Of a DNA stretch of 64,000 bases, positions 18,172 to 27,865 are shown in pieces. The notes beneath the pieces are model-generated. The model was not told the DNA's origin. It searched no databases and saw only the letters and a program-made list of their open reading frames with translations. Numbering within the stretch: the stretch's first letter is position 1; each line of letters starts with the position of its first letter. This DNA is from Paenibacillus polysaccharolyticus (GTDB taxonomy: Bacteria > Bacillota > Bacilli > Paenibacillales > Paenibacillaceae): contig NZ_FMVM01000001.1 in assembly GCF_900102085.1 (NCBI RefSeq), forward strand, positions 248,001 to 312,000, written 5' to 3'. Position numbers and translations under genes: made by a program.

Positions 18172-19184
18172 TAAGGCACCAACTTTCCAACAACATAGTC
18201 CATTAATTTAACTGAACCTATCGGACCCACACCGGATACAAATTCACTGGTTTTCAGTGGGAAAACATGATCATTCTTTACTGCCTTCAGATTCGCCCAC
18301 ACCTGGCTTGATTTCAGATCTTCCATGGATTTCTTCGTGTCATAACCTACGAGGGTTCTGTCTTCCAAGAAGATATAATCCGGATTCAACTCAGGCAAAA
18401 ATTCCAAAGAGAACTGACTGAACCAATCTGTAGAGTCTTTAATGGCCTCCGGACTGTTTAAACCGAGGGTTTCATAGAAAAAGACACTGCTGCTTCCCCC
18501 TTTGGGACCCATGAAACGGTAACGATTGTGCTCCACACGCAGGACTAATACCGTCTTGTCCCCCAGAGCAGTTGCAATCTTATCTTTGGCCTGTGCAGCC
18601 TTCTCTTCAAATTCGGCCAGTACCTTAGCAGATTCCTCAGTCTTGTCGAAGATGGCCGCTAATTTGGGCATCGCCCGCTCCATTTCACTATTGGCATCCA
18701 GTGCCACAGTCGGAGCGATTTTGGATAATTCGTCGTATACGCCCTGTTCCATACCCTCGCCGGCTGTAAGAATCATATCCGGAGATAATGCAAGCAACTG
18801 CTCATAATTGTATTGATATTGTTCTACTTCTATCGTCTGAACACCGTGTTCTTTAAAATAGGCGGGTCGATATTCCGCTTCGACTTCTGGCGTGTACAAT
18901 ACGATCTGTGGTGTAACTCCCATCTCAATTAAATACTCGGCATAGATCGAATCAAACACAACCAGATTTTGAGGATGGGCAGGGATGGTCACCTCTCCAA
19001 ACTGATCCTTCACCACTTTGGTTTCACTGTTATTCGGTTCAACTTTTGTTGTACTTGTTGCTTCCTCACTCTGAGTTCCTGATATACCCGCTGTTGTCTC
19101 CTCTTTGGTTCCGCTGGAACATGCCGCCAGCAAAATGCAGATCACCACCAGCATGATACCCAATCCTCTAAAACTTCGTAACAT
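18171..19184 (-). CDS. Siderophore-binding lipoprotein of the Btr-linked operon
   Basis: Lipobox LAAC (Cys22) after a hydrophobic signal, a Ser/Thr/Glu linker, then the FecB/FhuD-type binding domain (VVFDSIYAEYLIEMGVTPQIV, YNYEQLLALSPDMILTAGEG, KSSQVWANLKAVKNDHVF). The closing residues and the segment RVEHNRYRFMGPKGGSSSVFF resemble the binding domain inside the adjacent Btr-like regulator (RVEAFGYRYLGGHSYGISQLI). The two may therefore recognise the same siderophore. There is no permease gene in this operon. A perfect Fur box is 32 bases upstream of the start codon. Confidence 0.9.
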   Translation of the reverse strand: MLRSFRGLGIMLVVICILLAACSSGTKEETTAGISGTQSEEATSTTKVEPNNSETKVVKDQFGEVTIPAHPQNLVVFDSIYAEYLIEMGVTPQIVLYTPEVEAEYRPAYFKEHGVQTIEVEQYQYNYEQLLALSPDMILTAGEGMEQGVYDELSKIAPTVALDANSEMERAMPKLAAIFDKTEESAKVLAEFEEKAAQAKDKIATALGDKTVLVLRVEHNRYRFMGPKGGSSSVFFYETLGLNSPEAIKDSTDWFSQFSLEFLPELNPDYIFLEDRTLVGYDTKKSMEDLKSSQVWANLKAVKNDHVFPLKTSEFVSGVGPIGSVKLMDYVVGKLVP

Positions 19185-19215
19185 GATATGCTTCGCCCCT
19201 TATATGTATTGATAA

Positions 19216-19230
19216 TGATAATTATTATCA
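19216..19230. promoter_or_regulatory. Fur box
   Basis: TGATAATTATTATCA is a perfect match to the 15-base Fur consensus, flanked by further GATAAT and ATTATCA half-sites, which suggests two overlapping Fur dimers. It controls the binding-protein/ferredoxin-reductase operon. Confidence 0.92.
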
Positions 19231-19295
19231 AATATTATCAAATAAGAAGTGTTGCATCCATAGCTTATCGTGCTTATTCAGATGGATTATTGTGC

Positions 19296-20912
19296 TTATT
19301 CTGATGCGGTATCTACCAGATTGCTGATCATCTGATTTAGAATCAAATTTTGGCCAGTGATGCCATGACCGTCGACCCATAGATGAGTATCGATGTAGAA
19401 TACCCGCTTGTTTTTTACCGCTTTCAGTTCATTCCATTGAGAACTCTGCACCAGTTTTCTCATATTCTCGTCGGCACTGAAATGTTGCATCATTCGTTTC
19501 TCAACAAACAGATAATCCGGATTGGCCTGTACCAACAAGTCAAGTGAGCAAGGATTGAACCAGGCTGTACCTTGTTCCAGTGCTTGCGGAATTGCTAATC
19601 CAAGCTGATCATATATCAACTGTGATATTCCGTATGAGTGCCCACCCAAATAACGGTAACCAAAAGCTTCTACCCTTAGCAGCATAACTGTCGAGGCGGA
19701 TTGAATGATGGGTTGCAACTTCTGTTGTGCTACGCTAACTTGTTGTTTCAATTGTAACTGGATTCCTTGGGCTGCTTCTTCCTTATGAAACCAGGCTGCC
19801 AATTGATAGAGCAAAGGCTCTATGTTCTGATGAAGTCCTGTCAAAAGTGGTGCAATTGTGCGCAGTTTTCTTTTAATCTCTTCTGTCATACTATTGCCCA
19901 CAATAATCTCTGGTTGGACTTGCCTTACAAGTTCCAGATCCATACCATATTGCGTAACCTCAAGCAGTCTCACCCCATGCACGATAAATTGCTCACGTTG
20001 ATGTGGAGACAACAGGATCTCAGTGACCATAACGGCATATGGAATAACACCCAGATGAATCATCATCTCTGCACAGATTGGGGAAAGCACTACTATTCTA
20101 CGATGCTTCAAATGTTGTCTATATTGTTTCGGTGATTCCCCTGTCAGTTGCTTGAAGCGACGACTGAAATAATGAGCATCCTCAAACCCGGACTTTTTAG
20201 CAATATCCTGTGAGGTGGCTGAAGTTAATAATAGTTCTTCCTGAGCACGATAGATGCGATAATGAGCCAGATAATCTAAAGGCGGCTTACCATATTGTTC
20301 ATTGAATTTTCGGGAATAGTGCCACGGCGTAATGCCTGCGATCTGCGCCAACTGTCCCCTCGTAATCACCTGATCATAATGCTCCCGCATATAATCGATG
20401 GAACGGAGTATACCATCTTCCGGTCTCAGTTCGTTATCCCGCTTTTGCTGATAGAGATTATTCAACAGCTCATATAACAAGTGCTGATTTCCAATCCATA
20501 GCGCCCTCCCCTCACCCGTGTTTGCTTCACTCATATGCTGAATAATGCTAGCCAGACTTCCCCCTGGAAGTTGCACTTTCTTATAGGCTTCCCCCGAAGG
20601 TACATGCCAATCGTACTTCTCTACTTCTCTTCCTTCCTCAAATACAGCGTAAGTATCGAACTGAACATGCCATCCTGCCAGATCCATATCGCCTCCGTCA
20701 ATGACCTCCAGAACCGATTTCTCTTCAAGCGCAATTAATTCTCCAAAGGAGGCGTGAACACGTTGGCCATTAATACTCCATGTCGCTTTGCCATCCAGAA
20801 TAAATATCAGGCTGTGACTGGCAAAGTAATGCCGCTCCCCGGTGGATATCCATGTATTGTTTAATGCCTTGGTTGACCTCCACTGAGCAATCCATTCCAT
20901 ATTCTGAGGCAT
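19296..20912 (-). CDS. btr: AraC regulator fused to a siderophore-binding domain (Btr-like)
   Basis: The 538-residue protein has an N-terminal cupin-like segment (~1-160), an AraC double helix-turn-helix (~165-268, GILRSIDYMREHYDQVITRG to YFSRRFKQLTGESPKQYR), and a cytoplasmic FhuD-like domain (~270-538). There is no signal peptide or lipobox. This is the architecture and length of B. subtilis Btr (YbbB), which binds iron-bacillibactin inside the cell and activates its uptake genes. The likely target is the downstream Fur-boxed operon transcribed in the same direction. AAAGGAT lies upstream of the ATG. No Fur box was found at its own promoter. Confidence 0.9.
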   Translation of the reverse strand: MPQNMEWIAQWRSTKALNNTWISTGERHYFASHSLIFILDGKATWSINGQRVHASFGELIALEEKSVLEVIDGGDMDLAGWHVQFDTYAVFEEGREVEKYDWHVPSGEAYKKVQLPGGSLASIIQHMSEANTGEGRALWIGNQHLLYELLNNLYQQKRDNELRPEDGILRSIDYMREHYDQVITRGQLAQIAGITPWHYSRKFNEQYGKPPLDYLAHYRIYRAQEELLLTSATSQDIAKKSGFEDAHYFSRRFKQLTGESPKQYRQHLKHRRIVVLSPICAEMMIHLGVIPYAVMVTEILLSPHQREQFIVHGVRLLEVTQYGMDLELVRQVQPEIIVGNSMTEEIKRKLRTIAPLLTGLHQNIEPLLYQLAAWFHKEEAAQGIQLQLKQQVSVAQQKLQPIIQSASTVMLLRVEAFGYRYLGGHSYGISQLIYDQLGLAIPQALEQGTAWFNPCSLDLLVQANPDYLFVEKRMMQHFSADENMRKLVQSSQWNELKAVKNKRVFYIDTHLWVDGHGITGQNLILNQMISNLVDTASE

Positions 20913-20942
20913 ATTCTTATCCTTTCACGATCATACTCCTGA

Positions 20943-20965
20943 AAAAAGCCTACACGCATGCAGGC
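20943..20965 (-). terminator. Hairpin with T-run just upstream of btr
   Basis: GCCTGCA and TGTAGGC arms followed by six T on the minus strand, ending 30 bases before the btr ATG. It may be a second terminator behind hcp or an attenuator in a btr leader. Confidence 0.55.
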
Positions 20966-21088
20966 CCATTCCTGATCCAACTATTCTATTCGTCATGCTC
21001 CCCATACACACATCCAACGTTTGAACTCATCCTACCTGAATCGCAATCGCTGTGCAATCCTATGCCGGAATTGGTTCACAACGTCAAA

Positions 21089-21112
21089 AAAAGCCGTGCA
21101 GGAAGCACGACT
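21089..21112 (-). terminator. Terminator of hcp
   Basis: CGTGC/GCACG stem extended by G-T pairs and followed by seven T on the minus strand, 35 bases after the hcp stop. Confidence 0.75.
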
Positions 21113-21146
21113 CTTTTATCTAATCTACTCATATAACTACACTTGC

Positions 21147-22439
21147 TTAAGACAAAGCCAGCATTGCGTTCATATCTTCTTCTGCTGTCGTGATCAGTTT
21201 CAGACCAAACATGTCTACGAGCACATCCAGTACACCTTCTGAAATAAATTCAGGCGGTTTAGGCCCGATCCGGATATCCTGAATGCCAAGACTGAACAGG
21301 CCAAGCAGAATTGCTACCGCTTTTTGCTCAAACCATGACAGCACGATGCTTACAGGAAGCTCGTTCACCGTGCAGCCAAAAGCATCGGCCAAAGCCATTG
21401 CGATTTTCACAGTTGAACCGGAGTTGTTGCATTGACCCAAGTCGATATACCGCGGAATGCCCGTGTCTCCCACCGTACCGTAATCCACATCATTGAAGCG
21501 GAACTTACCGCAAGAGGTGGTGAGAATAACCGTATCATTCGGTAGCGACGTAGCGAGTTCACGGTAATAGTTACCGCCCTTACCCGGTGCGTCACAGCCT
21601 GCAATGACAAAGAAGCGACGGATATGTCCGTCTTTGACGGCCTGAATAATCTCAGGTGCGAGCCCGATCACGGTCTCATGGTGATAACCTGTCGTTAATA
21701 CTTGCTCGGATTGGATGTTCGCTACTGGCAGTGACAATGCTCGCTCAATAAGAGGTGAGAAATTCTCGCCTTCGATCTTCGTTACTCCTTCGAGACCAGC
21801 GACTTCATAAGAGAAGAATCGATCGGCATATGTGCCTTTGATCGGCATAACGCAGTTGGTTGTCGCCAGAATCGCACCCGGAAATTCCTCAAACAGTCTG
21901 CGCTGATCGTACCAGGCTTTACCGATATTCCCTTTAAGATGAGCATATTTCTTTAATGCCGGATAACCATGCGCAGGCAGCATTTCGGAATGCGTGTAGA
22001 TGTTGATGCCTTTGCCTTCTGTCTGACGCAGTAATTCTTCGAGGGCGTACAGATTGTGACCCGTCACGACGATACAATGACCTTCAATCTGATTCTGACT
22101 CACCGTGATTGGCTGTGGAATACCAAATCGATCGGTATGCGCACGATCCAATACATCCATGATTCGAATAGCAGCATTACCGACTTTCATCGCCATCTCT
22201 AAATGTTCCTGCTGATTAAAGTTTGAGTTCGTAAGTGTCATATATAAAGCTTCGTGTGTGATCCGATCCACCTCAGGATCGGTATAACCAAGCTGCCGTG
22301 CGTGTGTTGCGTAAGCCGCAATCCCTTTCAGTGCAAAGATCATCGTATCCTGCAAGCTGGCAATCGTTTCATTTTTACCACATACCCCAATTACTTTACA
22401 TCCACCACTCGGTGTCTGTTCACATTGATAACAAAACAT
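21147..22439 (-). CDS. hcp: Hybrid-cluster protein (hydroxylamine/NO reductase), short class
   Basis: A 430-residue Hcp. The N-terminal cluster motif is C3-x2-C6-x7-C14-x5-C20 (MFCYQCEQTPSGGCKVIGVC). Hybrid-cluster ligands are seen in EGHCIVVTGHN, ATTNCVMP, AGCDAPGKGGNYY, TTSCGKFRFND and DLGQCNNSGS. Its length, about 100 residues below E. coli Hcp, fits the short class found in anaerobes and archaea. The enzyme reduces NO or hydroxylamine in the cytoplasm. The start is set at ATG 22439 with GGAGGG 7 bases upstream. No Hcr-type reductase gene is adjacent. Confidence 0.93.
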   Translation of the reverse strand: MFCYQCEQTPSGGCKVIGVCGKNETIASLQDTMIFALKGIAAYATHARQLGYTDPEVDRITHEALYMTLTNSNFNQQEHLEMAMKVGNAAIRIMDVLDRAHTDRFGIPQPITVSQNQIEGHCIVVTGHNLYALEELLRQTEGKGINIYTHSEMLPAHGYPALKKYAHLKGNIGKAWYDQRRLFEEFPGAILATTNCVMPIKGTYADRFFSYEVAGLEGVTKIEGENFSPLIERALSLPVANIQSEQVLTTGYHHETVIGLAPEIIQAVKDGHIRRFFVIAGCDAPGKGGNYYRELATSLPNDTVILTTSCGKFRFNDVDYGTVGDTGIPRYIDLGQCNNSGSTVKIAMALADAFGCTVNELPVSIVLSWFEQKAVAILLGLFSLGIQDIRIGPKPPEFISEGVLDVLVDMFGLKLITTAEEDMNAMLALS

Positions 22440-22506
22440 ATTAATTCCCTCCAAACCAATTTAACTCCTTGTTATGAAATAGCGTAACAGAGCTGGAGGC
22501 AGACAA

Positions 22507-22521
22507 TTGTGATATTACACA
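22507..22521. promoter_or_regulatory. Imperfect TTGTGA-type dyad upstream of hcp
   Basis: The dyad TGTG-N6-CACA lies about 70 bases upstream of the hcp start. It resembles a shortened Fnr/Rex half-site pair, but its spacing is two bases less than the Fnr consensus TGTGA-N6-TCACA. Oxygen or redox control of hcp is common, but this site is uncertain. Confidence 0.25.
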
Positions 22522-22778
22522 CAGTTTTTCAAACTAACACCCATATTCTCCCTTTTCGAACTTTTAACAGACGATTATCCAATCCATTACTCCTATTCAA
22601 TCGTTTCCGTGACAATTTTGTAATTCTGCGGGGAAATCGCAGTATCCGTGAACTGGATGATTTTCTTAGAAGAGGGGATGTTGAATCCTTGATCGCATCT
22701 AACCAGCGGTTAACGGCAGCCCATGTTCGAAGAATTCAGCGTACAGGCCAACTGCCTCCGGGCTATCGTTTGATTTAA
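22509..22778 (+). CDS. Small unrecognised ORF, doubtful
   Basis: The C-terminal ~50 residues (SIRELDDFLRRGDVESLIAS, then NQRLTAAHVRRIQRTG) look like a genuine charged helical protein. The preceding 35 residues do not, and the GTG at 22509 has no ribosome site. It may be a short gene with an uncertain start, or a remnant. The stretch 22455-23004 otherwise holds only the inverted repeat at 22816 and the presumed Ca2+-ATPase promoter. Confidence 0.2.
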   Translation: MILHTVFQTNTHILPFRTFNRRLSNPLLLFNRFRDNFVILRGNRSIRELDDFLRRGDVESLIASNQRLTAAHVRRIQRTGQLPPGYRLI

Positions 22779-22815
22779 AGAGTACTGATGCTCCTGCTGT
22801 AAAATGAAAACTTTC

Positions 22816-22857
22816 ATTCCAGTGATGCTGTCTCTACGCATAAGTATCACTGGAATT
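22816..22857. repeat. 11-bp inverted repeat
   Basis: ATTCCAGTGAT and ATCACTGGAAT are separated by about 20 bases. No T-run follows, so a terminator is less likely than a regulatory or structural element upstream of the Ca2+-ATPase. Confidence 0.5.
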
Positions 22858-23004
22858 ATGAATAATGACATAGATAACGGATGCTGCCGAATCCTATCGT
22901 CATCCTACATATCCAATGCTGAAAAAAACTACATCCATTGGCGATTCTAGTTTTTGTCCAATCGGGTAATACACATATAAATCACATGCCGAGGAGCTGG
23001 TCGA

Positions 23005-25656
23005 TTGCAACATTACAGGCGCAGTGCAGACGAAGTATTGCAGGAGTTACAAAGTTCCGAGAGAGGTCTTTCCACATCCGAAGCAACGAAGAGATTAGAA
23101 TCCGTAGGATATAACGAGTTAAAAGGAAAAGATGCAACACCGATCTGGAAACTGTTCCTTGAAAATTTTAAAGATCCGATGGTCATCGTGCTACTCATCG
23201 CAGCTGCTGTACAAGTTGTGCTTGGGCATCTGATCGAATCCTTGATCATCTTTCTCGTCATTCTGCTTAACGCTATCATTAGCGTGGTGCAGACCAAGAA
23301 AGCGGAAAGCTCACTAGATGCCCTTCGCCAGATGTCAGCCCCCGAGGCCAAGGTCATTCGAGATGGTCAGAAGCAGACGCTTCCTGCGCGGGAGCTCGTT
23401 CCCGGCGACATCATATTGCTTGATGCAGGGGATTACGTACCGGCAGACGGGCGTATTCTGGAATCCGGCAGTCTCAAAATCAACGAAGGCATGCTGACTG
23501 GTGAATCCGAAGCTGCAGAAAAACATGCGGAGGTGATTCCGGAAGAGGCTGGAATTGGGGATCGGCGCAATATGGCATTCAGTGGATCGCTAGTTGTATA
23601 TGGTCGCGGCACGATTGTCATTACAGGTACGGCACTAAAAACCGAAATCGGTAAAATCGCTGAATTGATTGAAAATGCGGAGGCGAAGGAAACACCGCTG
23701 CAACGCAAACTGGAATCATTCAGCAAAAAGCTGGGCTTTTTCATCCTGGGTCTGTCGATTCTTATTTTTGCCATTGAAGCAGGACGGGTGTGGCTGACAG
23801 AAGGCACCGAAAATATCGGACCATCTCTGATCAACGCGCTGATGTTTGCTGTAGCCGTCGCTGTGGCCGCCATACCTGAAGCTCTCTCGTCCATCGTCAC
23901 CATCGTACTCTCTCTCGGTACCAGCAAGATGGCCAAGCAACATGCAATTATTCGCAGATTGCCCGCGGTGGAAGCGTTGGGATCAGCCAGCATTATTTGC
24001 ACGGATAAAACCGGTACACTCACTCAGAATAAAATGACTGTTGTGGATTATTACATTCCCCATGGTACAAAAGACGAGTTCCCCGATGATCCTGCCGAAT
24101 GGTCGGAAGAAGAACGTCGGTTGTTACATATTGCCGTACTCTGCAATGATTCGAACATCAACCAGGAGGGCAAGGAACTTGGTGACCCCACCGAAGTTGC
24201 ACTCATTGCGTTTAGCAACAGCGTGAACAAGGATTACAACGAAATCCGGGATCAGTTTCCACGGGAAGCCGAGCTTCCGTTTGACTCGGATCGCAAGCTG
24301 ATGAGCACGGTGCATACCTTTGAGGGACAGACTGCTTTGCTGACCAAAGGCGGCCCGGATGTGTTGTTCAGCCGCTGCAGTCATGTATTTATACATGGTG
24401 AAGTACAACCGTTGACTCCTGAGATTCGTGCTCAATTCGAAGAGAAGAACGAAGCGTTCTCCAAACGTGCTTTCCGGGTGCTAGCCTACGCTTACAAACG
24501 TTTCGATGACAAAAAAGAGGTCACTCCCGAAGACGAATCCGATCTTACATTAGTCGGCCTGACAGCCATGATTGATCCACCGCGTGAAGCGGTTTATGGC
24601 TCGATTGAGGAGTCAAAAAAAGCAGGCATTCGCACCATTATGATCACGGGTGACCACAAAACTACAGCGCAGGCTATCGGTATTGATATCGGACTGGCAA
24701 ACAAAGATGATCTCGCGATCACCGGTGCCGAGCTGGATAAGATGACGGATGAAGAACTGGATGGGCAGCTGGAGCATATCTCCGTCTATGCACGGGTGTC
24801 CCCCGAAAATAAAATTCGGATCGTGCGTGCATGGCAGCGCAAAGGTAAAGTTGCAGCCATGACCGGAGATGGCGTCAACGATGCTCCTGCACTGAAACAG
24901 GCCGATATCGGCGTAGCCATGGGAAGTGGAACGGATGTCGCCAAAGATGCGGCGGCGATGATCCTGACTGACGATAATTTTGTATCCATTGTGAATGCGG
25001 TCAGCGTTGGACGGATGGTATTTGATAATATTAAAAAGGCTATCGCCTATCTGTTCGCCGGTAATCTCGGCGCCATTATCGCCATCCTCTTCGCACTGGT
25101 TGTCGGCTGGGTCAATCCATTCACAGCGCTACAGCTGCTGTTTATCAACCTGGTCAACGACTCCTTGCCGGCTATTGCGCTCGGCACGGAGAAAGCCGAA
25201 CCGGATGTGATGCGACGCAAGCCGCGTGACATTAACGAGGGCATTTTTGCAGGCGGAACGTTGCAGGCTGTTATCACCCGCGGGTTGCTCATCGGCGTTG
25301 CCGTAATTGTGTCGCAATATATCGGTCTCGGTATCTCGGAAGAGATGAGTGTTGCGATGGCGTTTACTACACTGATTCTGGCGCGCAGTCTGCAAACCTT
25401 CGCGGCACGTTCCAACACCCAGACCATCTTCCAGGTTGGCTTCCTGACCAACAAGCTCGTGCTTGGTTCGATTGTGGTCTGTCTCTGCCTCTATGGCATT
25501 ACACTGATTCCGGGTGTTCGCAGCATCTTTGCCATTCCTGACACCTTCGGCTGGGATGAGCTCCTGATCGCAGGTGGGCTTGCGCTCGGCGCGGTTATCC
25601 TGATGGATATCATCAAATGGATTCGCAATCGCGGCAAACAAACCGCGGCGGCTTAG
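23005..25656 (+). CDS. P-type Ca2+-transporting ATPase
   Basis: The 883-residue P2A ATPase has an N-terminal cation-ATPase domain (YRRSADEVLQEL), the actuator motif TGES at 165-168, the PEAL ion-site segment in TM4 (291-294), phosphorylation site D334KTGT, TGD at ~548-550, and the hinge GDGVNDAP at 621-628. C-terminal helices M5-M10 follow, with the NLVNDSLPAIALG signature of Ca2+ pumps. It should export Ca2+ (possibly Mn2+) across the membrane. The start is TTG at 23005 with GAGGAG 8 bases upstream. A strong terminator follows, so it is monocistronic. Confidence 0.93.
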   Translation: MQHYRRSADEVLQELQSSERGLSTSEATKRLESVGYNELKGKDATPIWKLFLENFKDPMVIVLLIAAAVQVVLGHLIESLIIFLVILLNAIISVVQTKKAESSLDALRQMSAPEAKVIRDGQKQTLPARELVPGDIILLDAGDYVPADGRILESGSLKINEGMLTGESEAAEKHAEVIPEEAGIGDRRNMAFSGSLVVYGRGTIVITGTALKTEIGKIAELIENAEAKETPLQRKLESFSKKLGFFILGLSILIFAIEAGRVWLTEGTENIGPSLINALMFAVAVAVAAIPEALSSIVTIVLSLGTSKMAKQHAIIRRLPAVEALGSASIICTDKTGTLTQNKMTVVDYYIPHGTKDEFPDDPAEWSEEERRLLHIAVLCNDSNINQEGKELGDPTEVALIAFSNSVNKDYNEIRDQFPREAELPFDSDRKLMSTVHTFEGQTALLTKGGPDVLFSRCSHVFIHGEVQPLTPEIRAQFEEKNEAFSKRAFRVLAYAYKRFDDKKEVTPEDESDLTLVGLTAMIDPPREAVYGSIEESKKAGIRTIMITGDHKTTAQAIGIDIGLANKDDLAITGAELDKMTDEELDGQLEHISVYARVSPENKIRIVRAWQRKGKVAAMTGDGVNDAPALKQADIGVAMGSGTDVAKDAAAMILTDDNFVSIVNAVSVGRMVFDNIKKAIAYLFAGNLGAIIAILFALVVGWVNPFTALQLLFINLVNDSLPAIALGTEKAEPDVMRRKPRDINEGIFAGGTLQAVITRGLLIGVAVIVSQYIGLGISEEMSVAMAFTTLILARSLQTFAARSNTQTIFQVGFLTNKLVLGSIVVCLCLYGITLIPGVRSIFAIPDTFGWDELLIAGGLALGAVILMDIIKWIRNRGKQTAAA

Positions 25657-25703
25657 TTGATACACGATGTACCGATGTACATCGTTGTAAGCTTTTATAG
25701 ATT

Positions 25704-25752
25704 GGATAAACAAACAGCGCCCCTTTTTGGAAGGGCGCCTGTTTGTTTATCC
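25704..25752. terminator. Strong terminator of the Ca2+-ATPase gene
   Basis: A stem of about 20 bp (GGATAAACAAACAG with its complement, inner GCCC/GGGC) followed by a T-run on the plus strand; near-symmetric enough to act on both strands. Confidence 0.9.
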
Positions 25753-25817
25753 GGGTTATTTTTTCATACCATAGATAGATTGTTTAGTGCTTTTTGCTTC
25801 TATTCCAGTACCTTCTA

Positions 25818-26201
25818 CTAACCCTGCTTGATGCCAAAGGCAATCCATCGTCCATCGATATCCTCGATCACAAATTCTTTGTTATTATAATCAGAATGAT
25901 GGCAGGAACGAACAATCGTTACACCCGCATCGATCAACTCTTGTTCGAGCTCTTCCTGCTGTTTCGTAATGAAATAGGCATCGTATCCGTAGCCATACAG
26001 TTCTCTATTCGGAATCACCTTTTGTCCATTACTTTGGGTTAAAATAATCTCGGTAGAATCACGGTACAGACAGACATGCGGCTCTGCAACATCCAAGTAT
26101 TCAACGACACGAAATTTTAATTTTTCTTCATAAAATGCAGCCGTTCTCCTCATATCAAGGGTTGGGAACACACTGTGAGACTCTAATAATTCTGGCTTCA
26201 T
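25818..26201 (-). CDS. VOC (glyoxalase/bleomycin-resistance fold) protein
   Basis: A 127-residue single VOC domain with FPTLDMRRTAAFYEEKLKFRV at the start and EFVIEDIDGRWIAFGI at the end. The start at ATG 26201 has AAGGAG 9 bases upstream, better placed than the alternative six codons earlier. The family includes metal-dependent lyases, dioxygenases and drug-binding proteins. The substrate is unknown. It is divergent from the MFS transporter gene at 26400. Confidence 0.75.
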   Translation of the reverse strand: MKPELLESHSVFPTLDMRRTAAFYEEKLKFRVVEYLDVAEPHVCLYRDSTEIILTQSNGQKVIPNRELYGYGYDAYFITKQQEELEQELIDAGVTIVRSCHHSDYNNKEFVIEDIDGRWIAFGIKQG

Positions 26202-26399
26202 AATACTAATCTCCTTCATCCTAATTGTTCTTAAACCTGATTACGCCTGTTATGTAGTCACTCGAATAACTATGACACTATTGCCATATTAACATTGGAG
26301 GTGTAAAATAGAATATTGTTTTGTCTCCATCGTATGTAATACTAATGTCAAAGTCTGTTCATATCATACAATAACTTCATACAAGACAGGAATGGTTAC

Positions 26400-27749
26400 G
26401 TGAAAGAAAAAATTGTAATGCCACTCTGGACATGTTGTCTGTTCATCGTGGTCATGAACACAACCATGTTTAATGTTTCGTTGCCTGTCATTATCCGTGA
26501 TCTTCAGATCACTTCTGACCTGGGCTCCTGGGTTATCTCCAGTTATTCTATTGGATATGCCTTGTCTACCGTAATTTACAGCCGCTTGTCTGACCGAATT
26601 CCGGTACGTAAGCTGGTCACCGTTGGGCTCTTGATTCTCGGTTGCTCGTCCGTGCTTGGTTTGTTCGCACATAACTTTGCCTTGTTGCTGACGACGCGTA
26701 TTCTGCAATCTGCAGGGGCCGGAGTTATGGCTGGACTCGGTCTGGTCATTGCAAGCCGATACATTCCGGTGGAACGACGCGGTGCAGCTCTGGCTCTCAT
26801 CTCATCAGGTAGCGCAATGGCCTTTGGTCTTGGTCCCATTGTTGGCGGACTGATCAGCGAGTACATGGGCTGGAACGGATTGTTTGCGATTACGGTGCTG
26901 GTGCTACTGGCCCTGCCGGTATTGCTCTATTTTTTACCACGGGAGACCGTGAACAAAGAACAGCCATTTGACCTTACAGGCGCACTACTCACCATTGTTA
27001 ATGCAACCACCTTGCTGGTAGCCATCACACAGCGGTCATGGATATGGCTTGTCATCGGCATAGTCTCTCTGGCTACTCATATTCTGTATATTCGCAAAGC
27101 AAGGTTGCCTTTTGTGAACCCACAGGTATTTCGGACACCGGGTTTCACCAGGCTTATTATCATTGGGTTCTGCGTACTCGTGGTTAATCTCGGAAATCTG
27201 TTCCTTATGCCGTTAGTGCTTGCGGATCTGTACCATCGCTCTGCCCTTGCCATCGGTTTGCTCATTGCCCCCGGAGCGATTATCTCGGCATTTTGTACCC
27301 GTTATGTCGGTCGCTGGATAGATCGGTATGGCAATATGCGGTTTATGCTGATCGGGCAGTGTATGCTGGCGGCAGTTCTGGTGTTGTTTATGCTTGGACT
27401 TGACCAGTCTGCCCTGATCATTACAGGCGGTTACGTGTTCTTCTCGCCAGCACTATCAGCCTCCATGGCCTCCCTGAATAACGAAGCTTCACGTGTACTG
27501 CCTAGAAACCAGATTGGTTCTGGCATGGGCTTGCTGCAGCTGATCCAGTTCTTTGGTGGTTCAGTGTCTGTAGCCGTGTGTGGTTTGCTTCTGCACGCCA
27601 TACCCGGAGTAACGCTACAAGAAGCTTATCATGTAGTATACGGCTGCCTGCTGGTCGTATGTCTCATTTCGCTTGGACTGACGTTATGGCATAGTAAAGC
27701 TACTTCAGTTTCGAACCGTGATTTAACCTATGTACCCTCGGGTCGCTAA
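26400..27749 (+). CDS. MFS drug-efflux-type transporter (DHA2-like)
   Basis: A 449-residue protein with about 14 predicted helices. The layout resembles DHA2 exporters such as TetL/TetK. It begins NTTMFNVSLPVIIRDL and has the motif-A-like loop YSRLSDRIPVRKL and the antiporter motif-C-like segment GSAMAFGLGPIVGGLISEY. It likely exports a hydrophobic compound or drug in exchange for protons. Start codon GTG with AGGAA upstream. Substrate is not inferable. It is followed by a terminator. Confidence 0.85.
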   Translation: MKEKIVMPLWTCCLFIVVMNTTMFNVSLPVIIRDLQITSDLGSWVISSYSIGYALSTVIYSRLSDRIPVRKLVTVGLLILGCSSVLGLFAHNFALLLTTRILQSAGAGVMAGLGLVIASRYIPVERRGAALALISSGSAMAFGLGPIVGGLISEYMGWNGLFAITVLVLLALPVLLYFLPRETVNKEQPFDLTGALLTIVNATTLLVAITQRSWIWLVIGIVSLATHILYIRKARLPFVNPQVFRTPGFTRLIIIGFCVLVVNLGNLFLMPLVLADLYHRSALAIGLLIAPGAIISAFCTRYVGRWIDRYGNMRFMLIGQCMLAAVLVLFMLGLDQSALIITGGYVFFSPALSASMASLNNEASRVLPRNQIGSGMGLLQLIQFFGGSVSVAVCGLLLHAIPGVTLQEAYHVVYGCLLVVCLISLGLTLWHSKATSVSNRDLTYVPSGR

Positions 27750-27806
27750 TGAAGCGTGCTCCTGTCGGCGGAGTGTACCGCTAAAATTACAAGTTCAACT
27801 TATGTA

Positions 27807-27836
27807 AAAAAGGCTCGCACCTGTTTGCGAGCCTTT
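27807..27836. terminator. Bidirectional terminator between MFS and SUKH genes
   Basis: AAAAGGCTCGCA and TGCGAGCCTTTT arms, with T-runs on both strands. Confidence 0.88.
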
Positions 27837-27865
27837 TGCTTCTTTTGCTTTCTCCAATACAAACC

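Noticed and set aside
22509..22600. N-terminal half of the small ORF before the Ca2+-ATPase
   Set aside because: No ribosome site and no protein-like composition; only the last ~50 codons look coding, so the entry is kept at low confidence.
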